In this document: piece after piece, positions 40,698 through 48,248 of the stretch
Layout of the letters: every line of letters starts with the position of its first letter
How positions within the stretch are numbered: the first letter of the stretch is position 1
Assembly (NCBI RefSeq): GCF_013816785.1
Contig: NZ_JACDDV010000010.1
Coordinates: 1-48,248 of the forward strand
DNA: 48,248 nt
Reading direction: 5' to 3'
From: Sphingomonas sp.
GTDB taxonomy: Bacteria > Pseudomonadota > Alphaproteobacteria > Sphingomonadales > Sphingomonadaceae
Notes under the pieces: model-generated
Databases searched by the model: none
What the model saw: the letters and a program-made list of their open reading frames with translations, nothing else
What the model was told of the DNA's origin: nothing
Position numbers and translations under genes: made by a program

Positions 40698-41729
40698 ATG
40701 GCGCTCTATCCGCTCCTCCGCCCGCTGATGTTCGCGTTCGATTCGGAAGCTGCGCATTGGCTGACAATTCGGGCCTTGTCGGTCATGCCGCGATCGTCCC
40801 TGCCGGAATTCCCGCCCGAACTGGCGAGCGAGGTCGCGGGCCTCCGCTTCCCCTCTCCGGTCGGGCTGGCAGCCGGGTTCGACAAGGATGCCGAGGTGCC
40901 CGACGCGATGCTTGGGCTGGGGTTTGGGTTCGTCGAAGTGGGGACGCTGACCCCGCGCCCACAGACCGGCAATCCCAAGCCGCGGCTGTTCCGGTTGGCG
41001 CTGGACCGCGCGGTGATCAACCGCTTGGGGTTCAACAATGGCGGGCAGGCGGCGGTGTTGGAGAGACTAGGTAAGCGGGAGCGGCGGGGACTCGTCGGCG
41101 TCAACATCGGCGCGAACAAGGATAGCGCTGACCGCATCGCCGACTATGCCGCGGGGCTGAGGACGATGAGCCCCGTCGCCGATTATCTCACAATCAACAT
41201 ATCCTCGCCTAATACCCCGGGTCTGCGCGACCTTCAGGCGAGCGGCGAGCTCAACGAATTGCTGGCGGCGGTGCGCGAGGCGCGGAGCGGGGCGATCCCC
41301 ATCTTCCTCAAGGTCGCGCCCGATCTCGAGGCAGGGGATCATCAGCGCATCGTCCGGGCGGCGATAGATCATGACATCGACGCGCTGATCGTCGCCAACA
41401 CGACCGTGTCGCGGCCCTTACTCCTATCGCACCATACAGAGGAAGCCGGCGGCCTGTCGGGACGACCGATGAAGACGTTGGCGCTCGAGCAATTGCGCGC
41501 ATTCCGCGCCGAAACGGGCGGCGAACTGCCGCTTATCGCCGTCGGCGGGATCGAGAGCTCCGACGACGCGTGGGCGCGGATCGTCGCCGGGGCGAACCTA
41601 ATCCAGCTCTACTCGGCCTTGGTCTACGAAGGGCCTGGCCTCGCCAAGCGGATAGGGAAGGGGCTTGCGCAGCGTCTGCGCGACAGCGGGTTCGCGAGCC
41701 TGTCCCAAGCAGTCGGGTCGGCCGCCTAG
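40698..41729 (+). CDS. pyrD: Quinone-dependent dihydroorotate dehydrogenase
   Basis: 343-residue class 2 enzyme of pyrimidine synthesis, attached to the inner membrane. [54 protein letters not shown]-type NRLGFNNGG and [11 protein letters not shown] are family blocks; the catalytic Ser is in ISSPNTPG. The C terminus [32 protein letters not shown] binds FMN phosphate. It diverges from the suf operon and converges with the GGT gene, stops overlapping by four bases. Confidence 0.95.
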   Translation: MALYPLLRPLMFAFDSEAAHWLTIRALSVMPRSSLPEFPPELASEVAGLRFPSPVGLAAGFDKDAEVPDAMLGLGFGFVEVGTLTPRPQTGNPKPRLFRLALDRAVINRLGFNNGGQAAVLERLGKRERRGLVGVNIGANKDSADRIADYAAGLRTMSPVADYLTINISSPNTPGLRDLQASGELNELLAAVREARSGAIPIFLKVAPDLEAGDHQRIVRAAIDHDIDALIVANTTVSRPLLLSHHTEEAGGLSGRPMKTLALEQLRAFRAETGGELPLIAVGGIESSDDAWARIVAGANLIQLYSALVYEGPGLAKRIGKGLAQRLRDSGFASLSQAVGSAA

Positions 41730-43468
41730 CGCGCGAACAGCACCACTCCCTCGCGGCGGGGATCGAACCCGCCATCGATCCGGCCATCGCGGATCAGAAC
41801 GGCGTGAACCCCCGAATCCTCGCCTTGGCCGGGCTTGAGGTCGATGCCCCGCGCCTTCAATCCGGCGAGAACCTCGGGTGGGAATTTGGAGACCTCGCCT
41901 TGGAGGTTCGCCCCACGCGCGACGAGGTTGGGGAGCGCCAGCGCCTGTTGCATCGACAGTCCCCAGTCGATTGCCGCGACCAGCGATTTTCCGACGAACG
42001 CTAAGATCGACATCCCGCCCGCCGAGCCGATCGCGCCCGCGAACTGGCCGTCGCGAGTGAGCAGGATCAGCGGGGTCATTGACGAGCGCGGCCGCTTGCC
42101 CGGCGCGACGGCGTTGGCGATCGGGCGGCCTTGGTCGTCGACCGGGCTGAACGAGAAATCGGTGAGCTGATTGTTGAGGAAGAAGCCGTCGACCATTCGC
42201 CCGGTGCCGAAGATCGATTCGACCGTGGTCGTCATCGACACGACATTGCCGGCGGCGTCGCGGACGATGAAGTGGGAGGTGCCCGTGGGTTCGCGCGTGC
42301 GGTCCGGCGTCAGCATGCGGGCGCCGCGCGGAGTGCCCGCCGGTGGGGGGGCCGGCGAGGCGCTGCTGCCGATCTGCCGCGCCCGCTGATCAAGGTAAGC
42401 GGGGTCGAGCAGCCCGTCAACGGGCACGTCGACGAACGCCGAGTCGCCGACATACTGGTCGCGGTCGGCGTACATCAGGCGGCTCGCCTCGGCGAATAGG
42501 TACCAAGCCTGCGGGTCGCTCGGGCCGCGACCGGCGATGTCGGTCCGCTCGAGCAAGCCGAGCAATTCGAGCTCTCCGACCCCGCTTGCGGGGGGCGGCG
42601 CCCCACACACGAGGTAGATGCGATGCGGGCGGCACAGCGCCTGGCGCTTGACCGGGCGGTACGCAGCGAGATCCGCAATCGTCATCGATCCCGCGAGCGG
42701 CGCGTTATGGGTTCTCGCGACGATTTTTGCGGCGGTGCTCCCTGCGTAGAGCGCGGCCGACCCTTGCGCGGCGAGGCGGCGGAGGAACCCGGCATAGGGC
42801 GCGTTCCGAAGCCGGTCGCCCGCCTTCATGCGGCTACCGTCGGGGTTGCGGAAATAGGCGACCACATCAGGCGCGTGGTTCTCGGCATAGTTGCCGGCGA
42901 TAAGGCGGCCGAGGCGGGGGCTGACGATGAAGCCGTCCGACGCAGTCCGTTCGGCGCTGCCGAACAGGGACGCCCAGGCGAGCTTGCCATGCTCGCGCTG
43001 CGCCTCGGCGAGCAGCGCGACCGCGCCGGGCACGCCCGTTGCGCGCCCACTCAACACCGCGGTGTCGAACGGCAGGGGCTTGCCGGCGGCATCGACGAAC
43101 ATCGACGGGCTAGCTTGGCCGGGGGCCGTCTCGCGCCCGTCATAGATGCTGACCGCGCGGCTCTTGGCATCGTAATAGGTCATGAACGCGCCGCCGCCGA
43201 TGCCCGAGCTCTGCGGTTCGACCAGCGACAGCATCGCCTGAATCGCGACCGCCGCATCGGCCGCGCTGCCACCCCGCTCGAGTACCTCGATCCCGGCCTG
43301 CCCGGCGAGCGGATTGGCGGCGATGACGAAGGCACGCTTGTCTTCGGCGGTGGCCGGAGGCGCGAACGCTGTCGGGACACCGGCCGTCGAGACAGGCGCG
43401 GTCGGCACAGGGGCACAGGCGGCCAGCGGCACGGCGAGCAGCGGGATGAGACTGGAAAAGATACGCAT
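41726..43468 (-). CDS. ggt: Gamma-glutamyltransferase, lipoprotein form
   Basis: 580 residues. The ATG at 43468 opens a signal sequence ending in lipobox PLAAC (Cys18), so it is probably lipid-anchored in the periplasm. AANPLAGQAGIEVLERGGSAADAAVA is the standard GGT start. The autoprocessing Thr is in GTSHFIVRDAAGNVVSMTTTVESIFG, and the glutamate-binding region RPRSSMTPLI is intact. GGT cleaves gamma-glutamyl bonds such as those of glutathione. Longer frames to 43681 run into the divergent synthetase gene. Its relation to the glutathione-dependent gloB 2 kb away is only suggestive. Confidence 0.93.
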   Translation of the reverse strand: MRIFSSLIPLLAVPLAACAPVPTAPVSTAGVPTAFAPPATAEDKRAFVIAANPLAGQAGIEVLERGGSAADAAVAIQAMLSLVEPQSSGIGGGAFMTYYDAKSRAVSIYDGRETAPGQASPSMFVDAAGKPLPFDTAVLSGRATGVPGAVALLAEAQREHGKLAWASLFGSAERTASDGFIVSPRLGRLIAGNYAENHAPDVVAYFRNPDGSRMKAGDRLRNAPYAGFLRRLAAQGSAALYAGSTAAKIVARTHNAPLAGSMTIADLAAYRPVKRQALCRPHRIYLVCGAPPPASGVGELELLGLLERTDIAGRGPSDPQAWYLFAEASRLMYADRDQYVGDSAFVDVPVDGLLDPAYLDQRARQIGSSASPAPPPAGTPRGARMLTPDRTREPTGTSHFIVRDAAGNVVSMTTTVESIFGTGRMVDGFFLNNQLTDFSFSPVDDQGRPIANAVAPGKRPRSSMTPLILLTRDGQFAGAIGSAGGMSILAFVGKSLVAAIDWGLSMQQALALPNLVARGANLQGEVSKFPPEVLAGLKARGIDLKPGQGEDSGVHAVLIRDGRIDGGFDPRREGVVLFAR

Positions 43469-43563
43469 AAGGCGTCGATAAGCCACTTGGCCGAAACCTG
43501 TCCATCGCGCATAGGAACCGACGCGCCCACCAAGAGGCGCTTGGGCGAGAGGGAAGACGAGCC

Positions 43564-45327
43564 GTGGAGCGGACGACGCTCGAACATTTCCCCAACCTCG
43601 TGACCATGTTTCTGACGCGGGCGCGTGAACGAGCCTCGGAGCCGTTCCTGTGGACGCGGCGCGACGGCCAGTGGCAGGCAACCAGCTATGGCGACGCCGC
43701 CCGCCAGGTCGCGGCGCTCGCCGACAGCCTCAAGAGGATCGGGCTCAAACCCGGCGACCGGGTCATGCTGGTCAGCGAGAATCGCCCCGAATGGTTGATC
43801 GCCGACCTCGGCATCATGGCCGCGGGCTGCGTCACGGTGCCGACCTACACCACCAACATGACGCGCGATCATCAGCATATCCTCGCCAATTCGGGCGCGG
43901 CGGCGGTGATCGTATCGACCCAGAAACTGGCCAAGGCGTTGATCCCGGCGGTGCTGTTCGCCTCCAACTGCCGGCATATCATTTCGATAGATCAGATCAT
44001 CACCGGCCAATCGCCAGACATCGCGCAATTACATCTTTGGTCCGATCTGGTCGCGGGCGAGGCGGATATCGGCGCGCTCGAGCAGCGCATGGCCGGGGTC
44101 GGCCGAAGCGACCTTGCCTGCCTGATCTACACCAGCGGCACCGGCGGCGCGCCGCGCGGGGTCCGGCAGCACCATGGCATGATCCTCCACAATGTCGAAG
44201 GCTGCATCGACGTCATCGCCAACGACTTCGGCTGGGACGAAGAAGTGTTTTTGTCGTTCCTGCCCGCCTCTCACGCGTACGAACATAGCGGCGGCCAGCA
44301 TTTCCCGATCGCGCTTGGGGCACAGATTTATTACGCGGAAAGCCTCGAAAAGCTCGCCGCCAACATCGAAGAAGTGCGGCCGACGATCATGGTCGTAGTG
44401 CCCCGCCTGTTCGAAATGCTGCGCGCCAAGATCCTGAAGCAAATTGGAAAGGACGGCGGCCTTCCGCAATATCTGATGAGCCGGGCCATCTCGATCGAGA
44501 CCAAGCGGGTCGACGGTCGGTCGCGGCCGTGGGATCTGCCGATGGACGGCCTTCTCTCGCTGACCTTGCGCAAGAAGGTGCGGGGCAGGTTTGGCGGGCG
44601 GATGAAGGCGATGGTGTCGGGCGGCGCCCCCTTGAATCCTGATGTCGGCCTGTTCTTCCAGGCGATGGGAATGCCGATGCTGCAGGGCTATGGCCAGACC
44701 GAGGCCGGGCCGGTGATCAGCTGCAACCGGCCGAGCGCCGGCATCCGCATGGACACGGTGGGCCCGCCGCTCAAGAACACCGAAGTGCGCATCGCCGCCG
44801 ACGGTGAGATCATGGTCCGCGGCGAGCAGGTGATGCACGGCTATTGGGACAATGACCAAGAGTCGGCCCGAGTACTCACCGATGGTTGGCTAGCGACCGG
44901 GGACGTTGGGCATCTCGACGAGAACAACCGGATCGTCATCACCGATCGCAAGAAGGATCTGATCGTTAACGACAAGGGCGACAATGTGTCGCCGCAGCGC
45001 GTCGAAGGCATGCTCACGCTGCAGCCCGAAATCCTTCAGGCGATGGTCCATGGCGACCGTCAGCCGCATCTTGTCGCCCTGCTGGTGCCCGATCCCGAGT
45101 TAGTGTCGGCGCACCAAAACGACCCGGCCGGGCTGGCGAAGGCGTTGTCGAAGGCGGTCGACCGGGTCAATGCGGAGGTCAGCGTGATCGAAAAGGTTCG
45201 GCGCTTCATCGTCGCAGACGAAGCATTCACGGTCGAGAACGAGCAGCTAACTCCGTCGATGAAGATTCGCCGTCACGTCATCGGCAAGGCTTATGGCGAG
45301 CGGCTCGACGCCCTGTTCAGGCGCTAA
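43564..45327 (+). CDS. Long-chain acyl-CoA synthetase (AMP-binding)
   Basis: 587 residues, GTG start. LIYTSGTGGAPRGVRQHHG is the P-loop A3 motif, with Gly and Arg where many family members have Thr and Lys (SGTTGxPKG); I recall this form as normal for one alphaproteobacterial subgroup. The A5 region LQGYGQTEAGPVIS and the A7-A8 region DGWLATGDVGHLDENNRIVITDRKKDLIV are intact, and the C-terminal Lys lies in QLTPSMKIRRHVI. The enzyme activates fatty acids as acyl-adenylates and then acyl-CoA. Starts 95 bases from the divergent ggt gene. Confidence 0.9.
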   Translation: MERTTLEHFPNLVTMFLTRARERASEPFLWTRRDGQWQATSYGDAARQVAALADSLKRIGLKPGDRVMLVSENRPEWLIADLGIMAAGCVTVPTYTTNMTRDHQHILANSGAAAVIVSTQKLAKALIPAVLFASNCRHIISIDQIITGQSPDIAQLHLWSDLVAGEADIGALEQRMAGVGRSDLACLIYTSGTGGAPRGVRQHHGMILHNVEGCIDVIANDFGWDEEVFLSFLPASHAYEHSGGQHFPIALGAQIYYAESLEKLAANIEEVRPTIMVVVPRLFEMLRAKILKQIGKDGGLPQYLMSRAISIETKRVDGRSRPWDLPMDGLLSLTLRKKVRGRFGGRMKAMVSGGAPLNPDVGLFFQAMGMPMLQGYGQTEAGPVISCNRPSAGIRMDTVGPPLKNTEVRIAADGEIMVRGEQVMHGYWDNDQESARVLTDGWLATGDVGHLDENNRIVITDRKKDLIVNDKGDNVSPQRVEGMLTLQPEILQAMVHGDRQPHLVALLVPDPELVSAHQNDPAGLAKALSKAVDRVNAEVSVIEKVRRFIVADEAFTVENEQLTPSMKIRRHVIGKAYGERLDALFRR

Positions 45328-45330
45328 AAG

Positions 45331-45756
45331 CTACGATGGCTTAGTGAACGGGATGAACGGCCCGAACACGCAGCTGCCGCCACCCATGCCGGTGCGCAGG
45401 TCGACCACATGGCTGATGTCGCCTTCGCAGCTTTCGTTGCTGCCGAAATGGTGAGTCACCAACGTGTAGTTGCCGAAGCCGATTCCGGGGCAACCGCCAC
45501 GCGGGTGCTGGACATAGACGGTGCGACCATCGCGGTAGAGGATCGTGTTGTCGTCGACGATTTCCATCTGATTGGTGCGATAGCTCGGCAGGCAGCGGAC
45601 AGGCGCCCGCTGCGACCGGCCGGTGAGTGCCTCGGCCAGCTCGCGCTCGGCCTTGAGGCTACGCGCCTCCTGGATCGGTGCGGTCGAGCAGGACGCCATC
45701 AAGACAGCGGCGCCAGCCACGAACATAGTGAGTGCGGGGGAGGCTCGAACGGTCAT
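45331..45756 (-). CDS. Small lipoprotein, DUF6491-like
   Basis: 141 residues. The ATG at 45756 has AGGAG seven bases upstream, and the signal ends in lipobox LMASC (Cys23). The mature part has five cysteines, a central IVDDNTILYRDGRTVYVQHP and GGCPGIGFG, which recall the DUF6491 proteins of sphingomonads. The cysteines likely pair in disulfides. Expected location is the outer membrane or periplasm. No function known. The next gene upstream in the same direction, gloB, ends 55 bases away. Confidence 0.68.
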   Translation of the reverse strand: MTVRASPALTMFVAGAAVLMASCSTAPIQEARSLKAERELAEALTGRSQRAPVRCLPSYRTNQMEIVDDNTILYRDGRTVYVQHPRGGCPGIGFGNYTLVTHHFGSNESCEGDISHVVDLRTGMGGGSCVFGPFIPFTKPS

Positions 45757-45811
45757 GGCACGCTCCTGTTGTATCCTATGATCCCAATACACCCTTAGCC
45801 TGAACCGGGGC

Positions 45812-46534
45812 TTAGCGGAAATGATCCTTGGCGAGGCGGAGTTTCGCGAATTCGTCGACGTCGCGGGCACGGAGGAACGGATTGGTGGCGCGCTCCGCGG
45901 CGACATCGGTCGGAACGGTCGGCCGCCCAGCAGCTCGCGCCTCCTCGACAACGGTCAGCCGCTCGGCAATCGCCAGGTCGTCGGGGAAAGCTTGAGCCGC
46001 GAAGCGCGCGTTCGACAGCGTATATTCGTGCGCGCAATAAAGCGCCGTTTCCTCCGGCAGCGCGGCGAGGCGGCGCAGAGACTTGTGCATTTGCTCGGGC
46101 GTCCCTTCGAACAACCGGCCGCAGCCCATCGCGAACATCGTGTCGCCGACGAACGCGACTCCGTCGCCCGCGAACCAGTAGGCGATATGGCCAAGGGTAT
46201 GGCCGGGAACCGCGATCACCTCGGCCTCCTGCGCTCCCAGGCTGACTCGGTCGCTATCGCCGAGCGGATGGTCGAGGCCAGGAATGCGGTCGGCCTCCCC
46301 GGCCGGGCCGTAGACGATCGCACCGGTCGCGGCCTTGACGGCCAGGTTGCCGCCGGTGTGATCGGGGTGCCAATGGGTGTTGAGGATGGTCGTGATACGC
46401 CAGCCGCGCGCCTCTGCAGCAGCCAGCACCGGCGCGGCGTCGCCGGGATCGACGACGGCCGTCTCGCCGCTGGCCGGATCGTAGACCAGCCACAGATAAT
46501 TGTCGGAGAATGCCGGGACGGCAACGATTTCCAT
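45812..46534 (-). CDS. gloB: Hydroxyacylglutathione hydrolase (glyoxalase II)
   Basis: 240 residues. The metallo-beta-lactamase motif THWHPDHTGGN carries HxHxDH, with GHTLGHIAYW, FVGDTMFAMGCGRLFEGT and YCAHEYT completing the two-metal site. The C-terminal glutathione-binding domain is present (TNPFLRARD near the end). It releases D-lactate and glutathione from S-lactoylglutathione in methylglyoxal detoxification. The ATG is ten bases after the nitronate monooxygenase stop, forming a TPR - monooxygenase - gloB operon. Confidence 0.95.
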   Translation of the reverse strand: MEIVAVPAFSDNYLWLVYDPASGETAVVDPGDAAPVLAAAEARGWRITTILNTHWHPDHTGGNLAVKAATGAIVYGPAGEADRIPGLDHPLGDSDRVSLGAQEAEVIAVPGHTLGHIAYWFAGDGVAFVGDTMFAMGCGRLFEGTPEQMHKSLRRLAALPEETALYCAHEYTLSNARFAAQAFPDDLAIAERLTVVEEARAAGRPTVPTDVAAERATNPFLRARDVDEFAKLRLAKDHFR

Positions 46535-46544
46535 GGCTCGATTC

Positions 46545-47603
46545 CTAGGCCGGTCGGCCGAGGAGGGCCAGTGCATCCTCGGCGAGCTTGCGGGTGAGGT
46601 CGGCCGCCGGCAGCGCCTGCCCGAGAGGCGCCGATTGCCCGGCGAGGCTCGGCATGAAGCCAAAGTCGCGCTGCTGCTGCGCGGCGCGCCACAAGGGCAT
46701 GGCGGCGGCGCCGGCGAGGGGATAGGACGGCGCCTCGCTTCGCACTGCACCGAGCTCGTCGACCAGGCGCCCGCGGACCGCCCGGGCAAGACCGCCGCTG
46801 TAGAGGTTGGTGAAGAGCGTCGGGCGCTCCTTGAGCATGTGCCGCTGCTCGGGCGCGAGAAGGGATTCGGGGCAGTGCAGATAGGCCGTGCCGATCTGCG
46901 CCGCGCTGGCGCCGAGCAGGAAAGCGGCAGCAATGCCGCGACCATCGCCGATGCCGCCGGCGGCGATCACCGGGACCGCAACCGCGTCGACGACCTGCGG
47001 CAGAAGCGCGAACAGCGTCATCGCTTCGGCCGGGTCGGCACCGAGGAAGCGGCCGCTGTGCCCGCCCGCTTCGATACCTTGGGCGATCACCGCGTCGACG
47101 CCGGCTCGTTCGAGCCAGAGCGCTTCCTCGACGCTCGTCGCGCTGGCGACGACGACGGTGCCGGCGGCCTTGACGCGATCGAGCAGAGCCTGTTCCGGCA
47201 GGCCAAAGTGAAAGCTAACCAACGCCGGTCGAACCTCTTCGACGACCGCGCAAGCCGCCTCGCCGAACGGCATGCGCGCTGGTCCGGGCGCGGCGGACTC
47301 TATACTGAATTGCTCGTAATAAGGCTTGAGCAAGGCGCGCCACGCCGAATCGTCGACCGCCGGCGGCGGCCGATGGCAGAAGAAGTTGAGGTTGATCGGG
47401 CCTTGGGCGCGCTCGCGCACGGCGCCCACCTGCGCTCGCAGTTCGTCGGGCGCGACCATTCCGCCGGGAAGCGAACCGACCGCGCCGCCGCGCAGCGCCG
47501 CGACGCACAGTTCAACCCCGCCGCCATTGGCCATCGGCGCCTGAACGATCGGCTGCTCTGACCCGACCAGGTCGAGAAAACACCGGTCCGGCCAGCCGCT
47601 CAT
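46545..47603 (-). CDS. Nitronate monooxygenase family flavoprotein
   Basis: 352 residues of the 2-nitropropane dioxygenase/NPD TIM-barrel family. PIVQAPMANGGGVELCVA at the start, INLNFFCHRPP, VDAVIAQGIEAGGHSGRF with the active-site His region, and AAGGIGDGRGIAAAFLLGASAAQIGTAY for FMN phosphate binding are clear. These enzymes oxidise alkyl nitronates; some relatives are dehydrogenases of fatty-acid synthesis, but the GGHSGRF form fits nitronate monooxygenase. It starts two bases after the TPR gene stop. Confidence 0.9.
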   Translation of the reverse strand: MSGWPDRCFLDLVGSEQPIVQAPMANGGGVELCVAALRGGAVGSLPGGMVAPDELRAQVGAVRERAQGPINLNFFCHRPPPAVDDSAWRALLKPYYEQFSIESAAPGPARMPFGEAACAVVEEVRPALVSFHFGLPEQALLDRVKAAGTVVVASATSVEEALWLERAGVDAVIAQGIEAGGHSGRFLGADPAEAMTLFALLPQVVDAVAVPVIAAGGIGDGRGIAAAFLLGASAAQIGTAYLHCPESLLAPEQRHMLKERPTLFTNLYSGGLARAVRGRLVDELGAVRSEAPSYPLAGAAAMPLWRAAQQQRDFGFMPSLAGQSAPLGQALPAADLTRKLAEDALALLGRPA

Positions 47604-47605
47604 GC

Positions 47606-48248
47606 CTATGGCTCGTTCCTATCCTGGCCTTCACCGTCGCCGTCGGGCCGCGCCGCGACCTGATTGGTGACGGTGAGCGGCACTCCGGCGACAGCGAGCG
47701 CGCGGCGCGCGGCCCGGCCCGCGGCGCCGTTGGGGTCGGCGGCCGCGGATTTGGTCCAATAAGCGCGGGCCCGGGCGTCCTCCCCCGCGGCCTGGGCGAT
47801 ATGGCCGGCCTCGAACATCACTTCGGGCGAATCCGGGGCCAGCCGCATCGCCCGGGCGATGGCGATCTTGGCGGTCGGGATATCATCCTCGCGCACCGCC
47901 AGCGCAGCCCAGAAGAACCATAGATAGGGGTCTTCGGCGATAAGCGTGGCCGCTTCGCCGACCTTGGCCCGGGCGATCTTCAAATTGCCCTGCGCCTCGG
48001 CCGCGCGGGCGCGGTCGAGCAGGGCGAGGCCGCGCTGCTCGGCCTGCAGGCCCTTGCCCGCCAGCGCCTTGTCGAGCGCGACTGCCGCCTTGGCCGGCTG
48101 ACCCGCGGCAATCCACATGTTGCCGGCGGCAGCGAGCGCGCGGTCGCGCGCGGCATCGATCGCCGGGGTAAGCTCGGCGGCGCTTTCGAATGCTGCCGCG
48201 GATTGGGCGAAGCGGCCGGCCTTATTGGCCTCGACCGCGCGGCATGAC
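47606..48248 (-). CDS. TPR-repeat protein (5' end outside window)
   Basis: The frame stays open to the window edge, so at least 213 residues are visible and the start lies outside. An internal Met at 48118 is not the start, because SCRAVEANKAGRFAQSAAAF and more repeats precede it. Tetratricopeptide-like helices recur, for example PTAKIAIARAMRLAPDSPEV and AGEDARARAYWTKSAAADPN. The C-terminal tail GDGEGQDRNEP is acidic and polar. It may be an assembly or regulatory scaffold; no partner is evident. It leads the monooxygenase - gloB operon. Confidence 0.75.
   Translation of the reverse strand, partial: SCRAVEANKAGRFAQSAAAFESAAELTPAIDAARDRALAAAGNMWIAAGQPAKAAVALDKALAGKGLQAEQRGLALLDRARAAEAQGNLKIARAKVGEAATLIAEDPYLWFFWAALAVREDDIPTAKIAIARAMRLAPDSPEVMFEAGHIAQAAGEDARARAYWTKSAAADPNGAAGRAARRALAVAGVPLTVTNQVAARPDGDGEGQDRNEP

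Noticed and set aside
1-48248. tRNA genes, insertion sequences, prophage or integrative element
   Set aside because: No tRNA-like cloverleaf in the short gaps, no transposase, integrase or phage structural gene, and no terminal repeats were seen; gene content reads as core chromosome.

Overview
The window is GC-rich, compactly coded bacterial chromosome from an alphaproteobacterium, most likely order Sphingomonadales. The gene families suggest this: an alphaproteobacterial tad/cpa pilus locus, a suf operon headed by an Rrf2 regulator, the EgtB/EgtD pair, a HIG1-domain protein, a GtrA/GT2 cluster, an S46 peptidase and an IalB-like secreted protein. The assignment rests on recalled family resemblance, not on a search. 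About 52 genes fill the window. No rRNA, tRNA, CRISPR array, insertion sequence or prophage was seen, and no gap exceeds about 300 bases. Nearly every strand switch is a tight convergent or divergent junction, and many same-strand neighbours overlap by ATGA or GTGA.

Layout. 1-6362 is the distal half of a tad/cpa type IVc pilus operon: cpaE (cut by the window edge), cpaF, tadB, tadC, two TPR proteins and the prepilin peptidase. It is followed by an IalB-like secreted protein, rlmN and a cyclopropane-fatty-acid synthase. 9352-12147 (minus) holds an S46 peptidase and a four-EF-hand protein. argG is read divergently from these. 13492-19045 is a glycan-type cluster: two large polytopic membrane proteins on the plus strand flank a minus-strand gtrA - GT2 - methyltransferase operon. 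19042-25329 (minus) runs gluQ, HIG1 protein, cobalamin adenosyltransferase, egtB, egtD, yggT, folD, a secreted protein and marC. An unusual number of these genes start on GTG, TTG or CTG.

25518-26680 (plus) carries an HNH endonuclease and a receiver-domain protein that lacks the phosphoacceptor aspartate. 26677-29236 (minus) is argH - small lipoprotein - galU. tlpA, a DMT permease, dapD and a HAD nucleotidase follow. 32489-34822 is a subtilisin-like protease with a lipoprotein-type N terminus, a Gly/Pro-Thr linker and a beta-barrel-like C terminus. 34862-40630 (minus) is the suf operon, read as rrf2 - sufB - small membrane protein - sufC - palindromic repeat - sufD - sufS - DUF59 gene - sufA. 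The rest holds pyrD, a gamma-glutamyltransferase, an acyl-CoA synthetase, a small lipoprotein, gloB, a nitronate monooxygenase and a TPR protein cut by the window end.

Points of most interest are: apparent CTG initiation codons in gluQ and the cobalamin adenosyltransferase gene; a possible three-component (GtrA/GtrB/GT-C) glycosylation cluster; the receiver with Glu in place of Asp behind a CtrA-like site; the lipoprotein/autotransporter-like protease; and an inverted repeat in front of the suf regulator.
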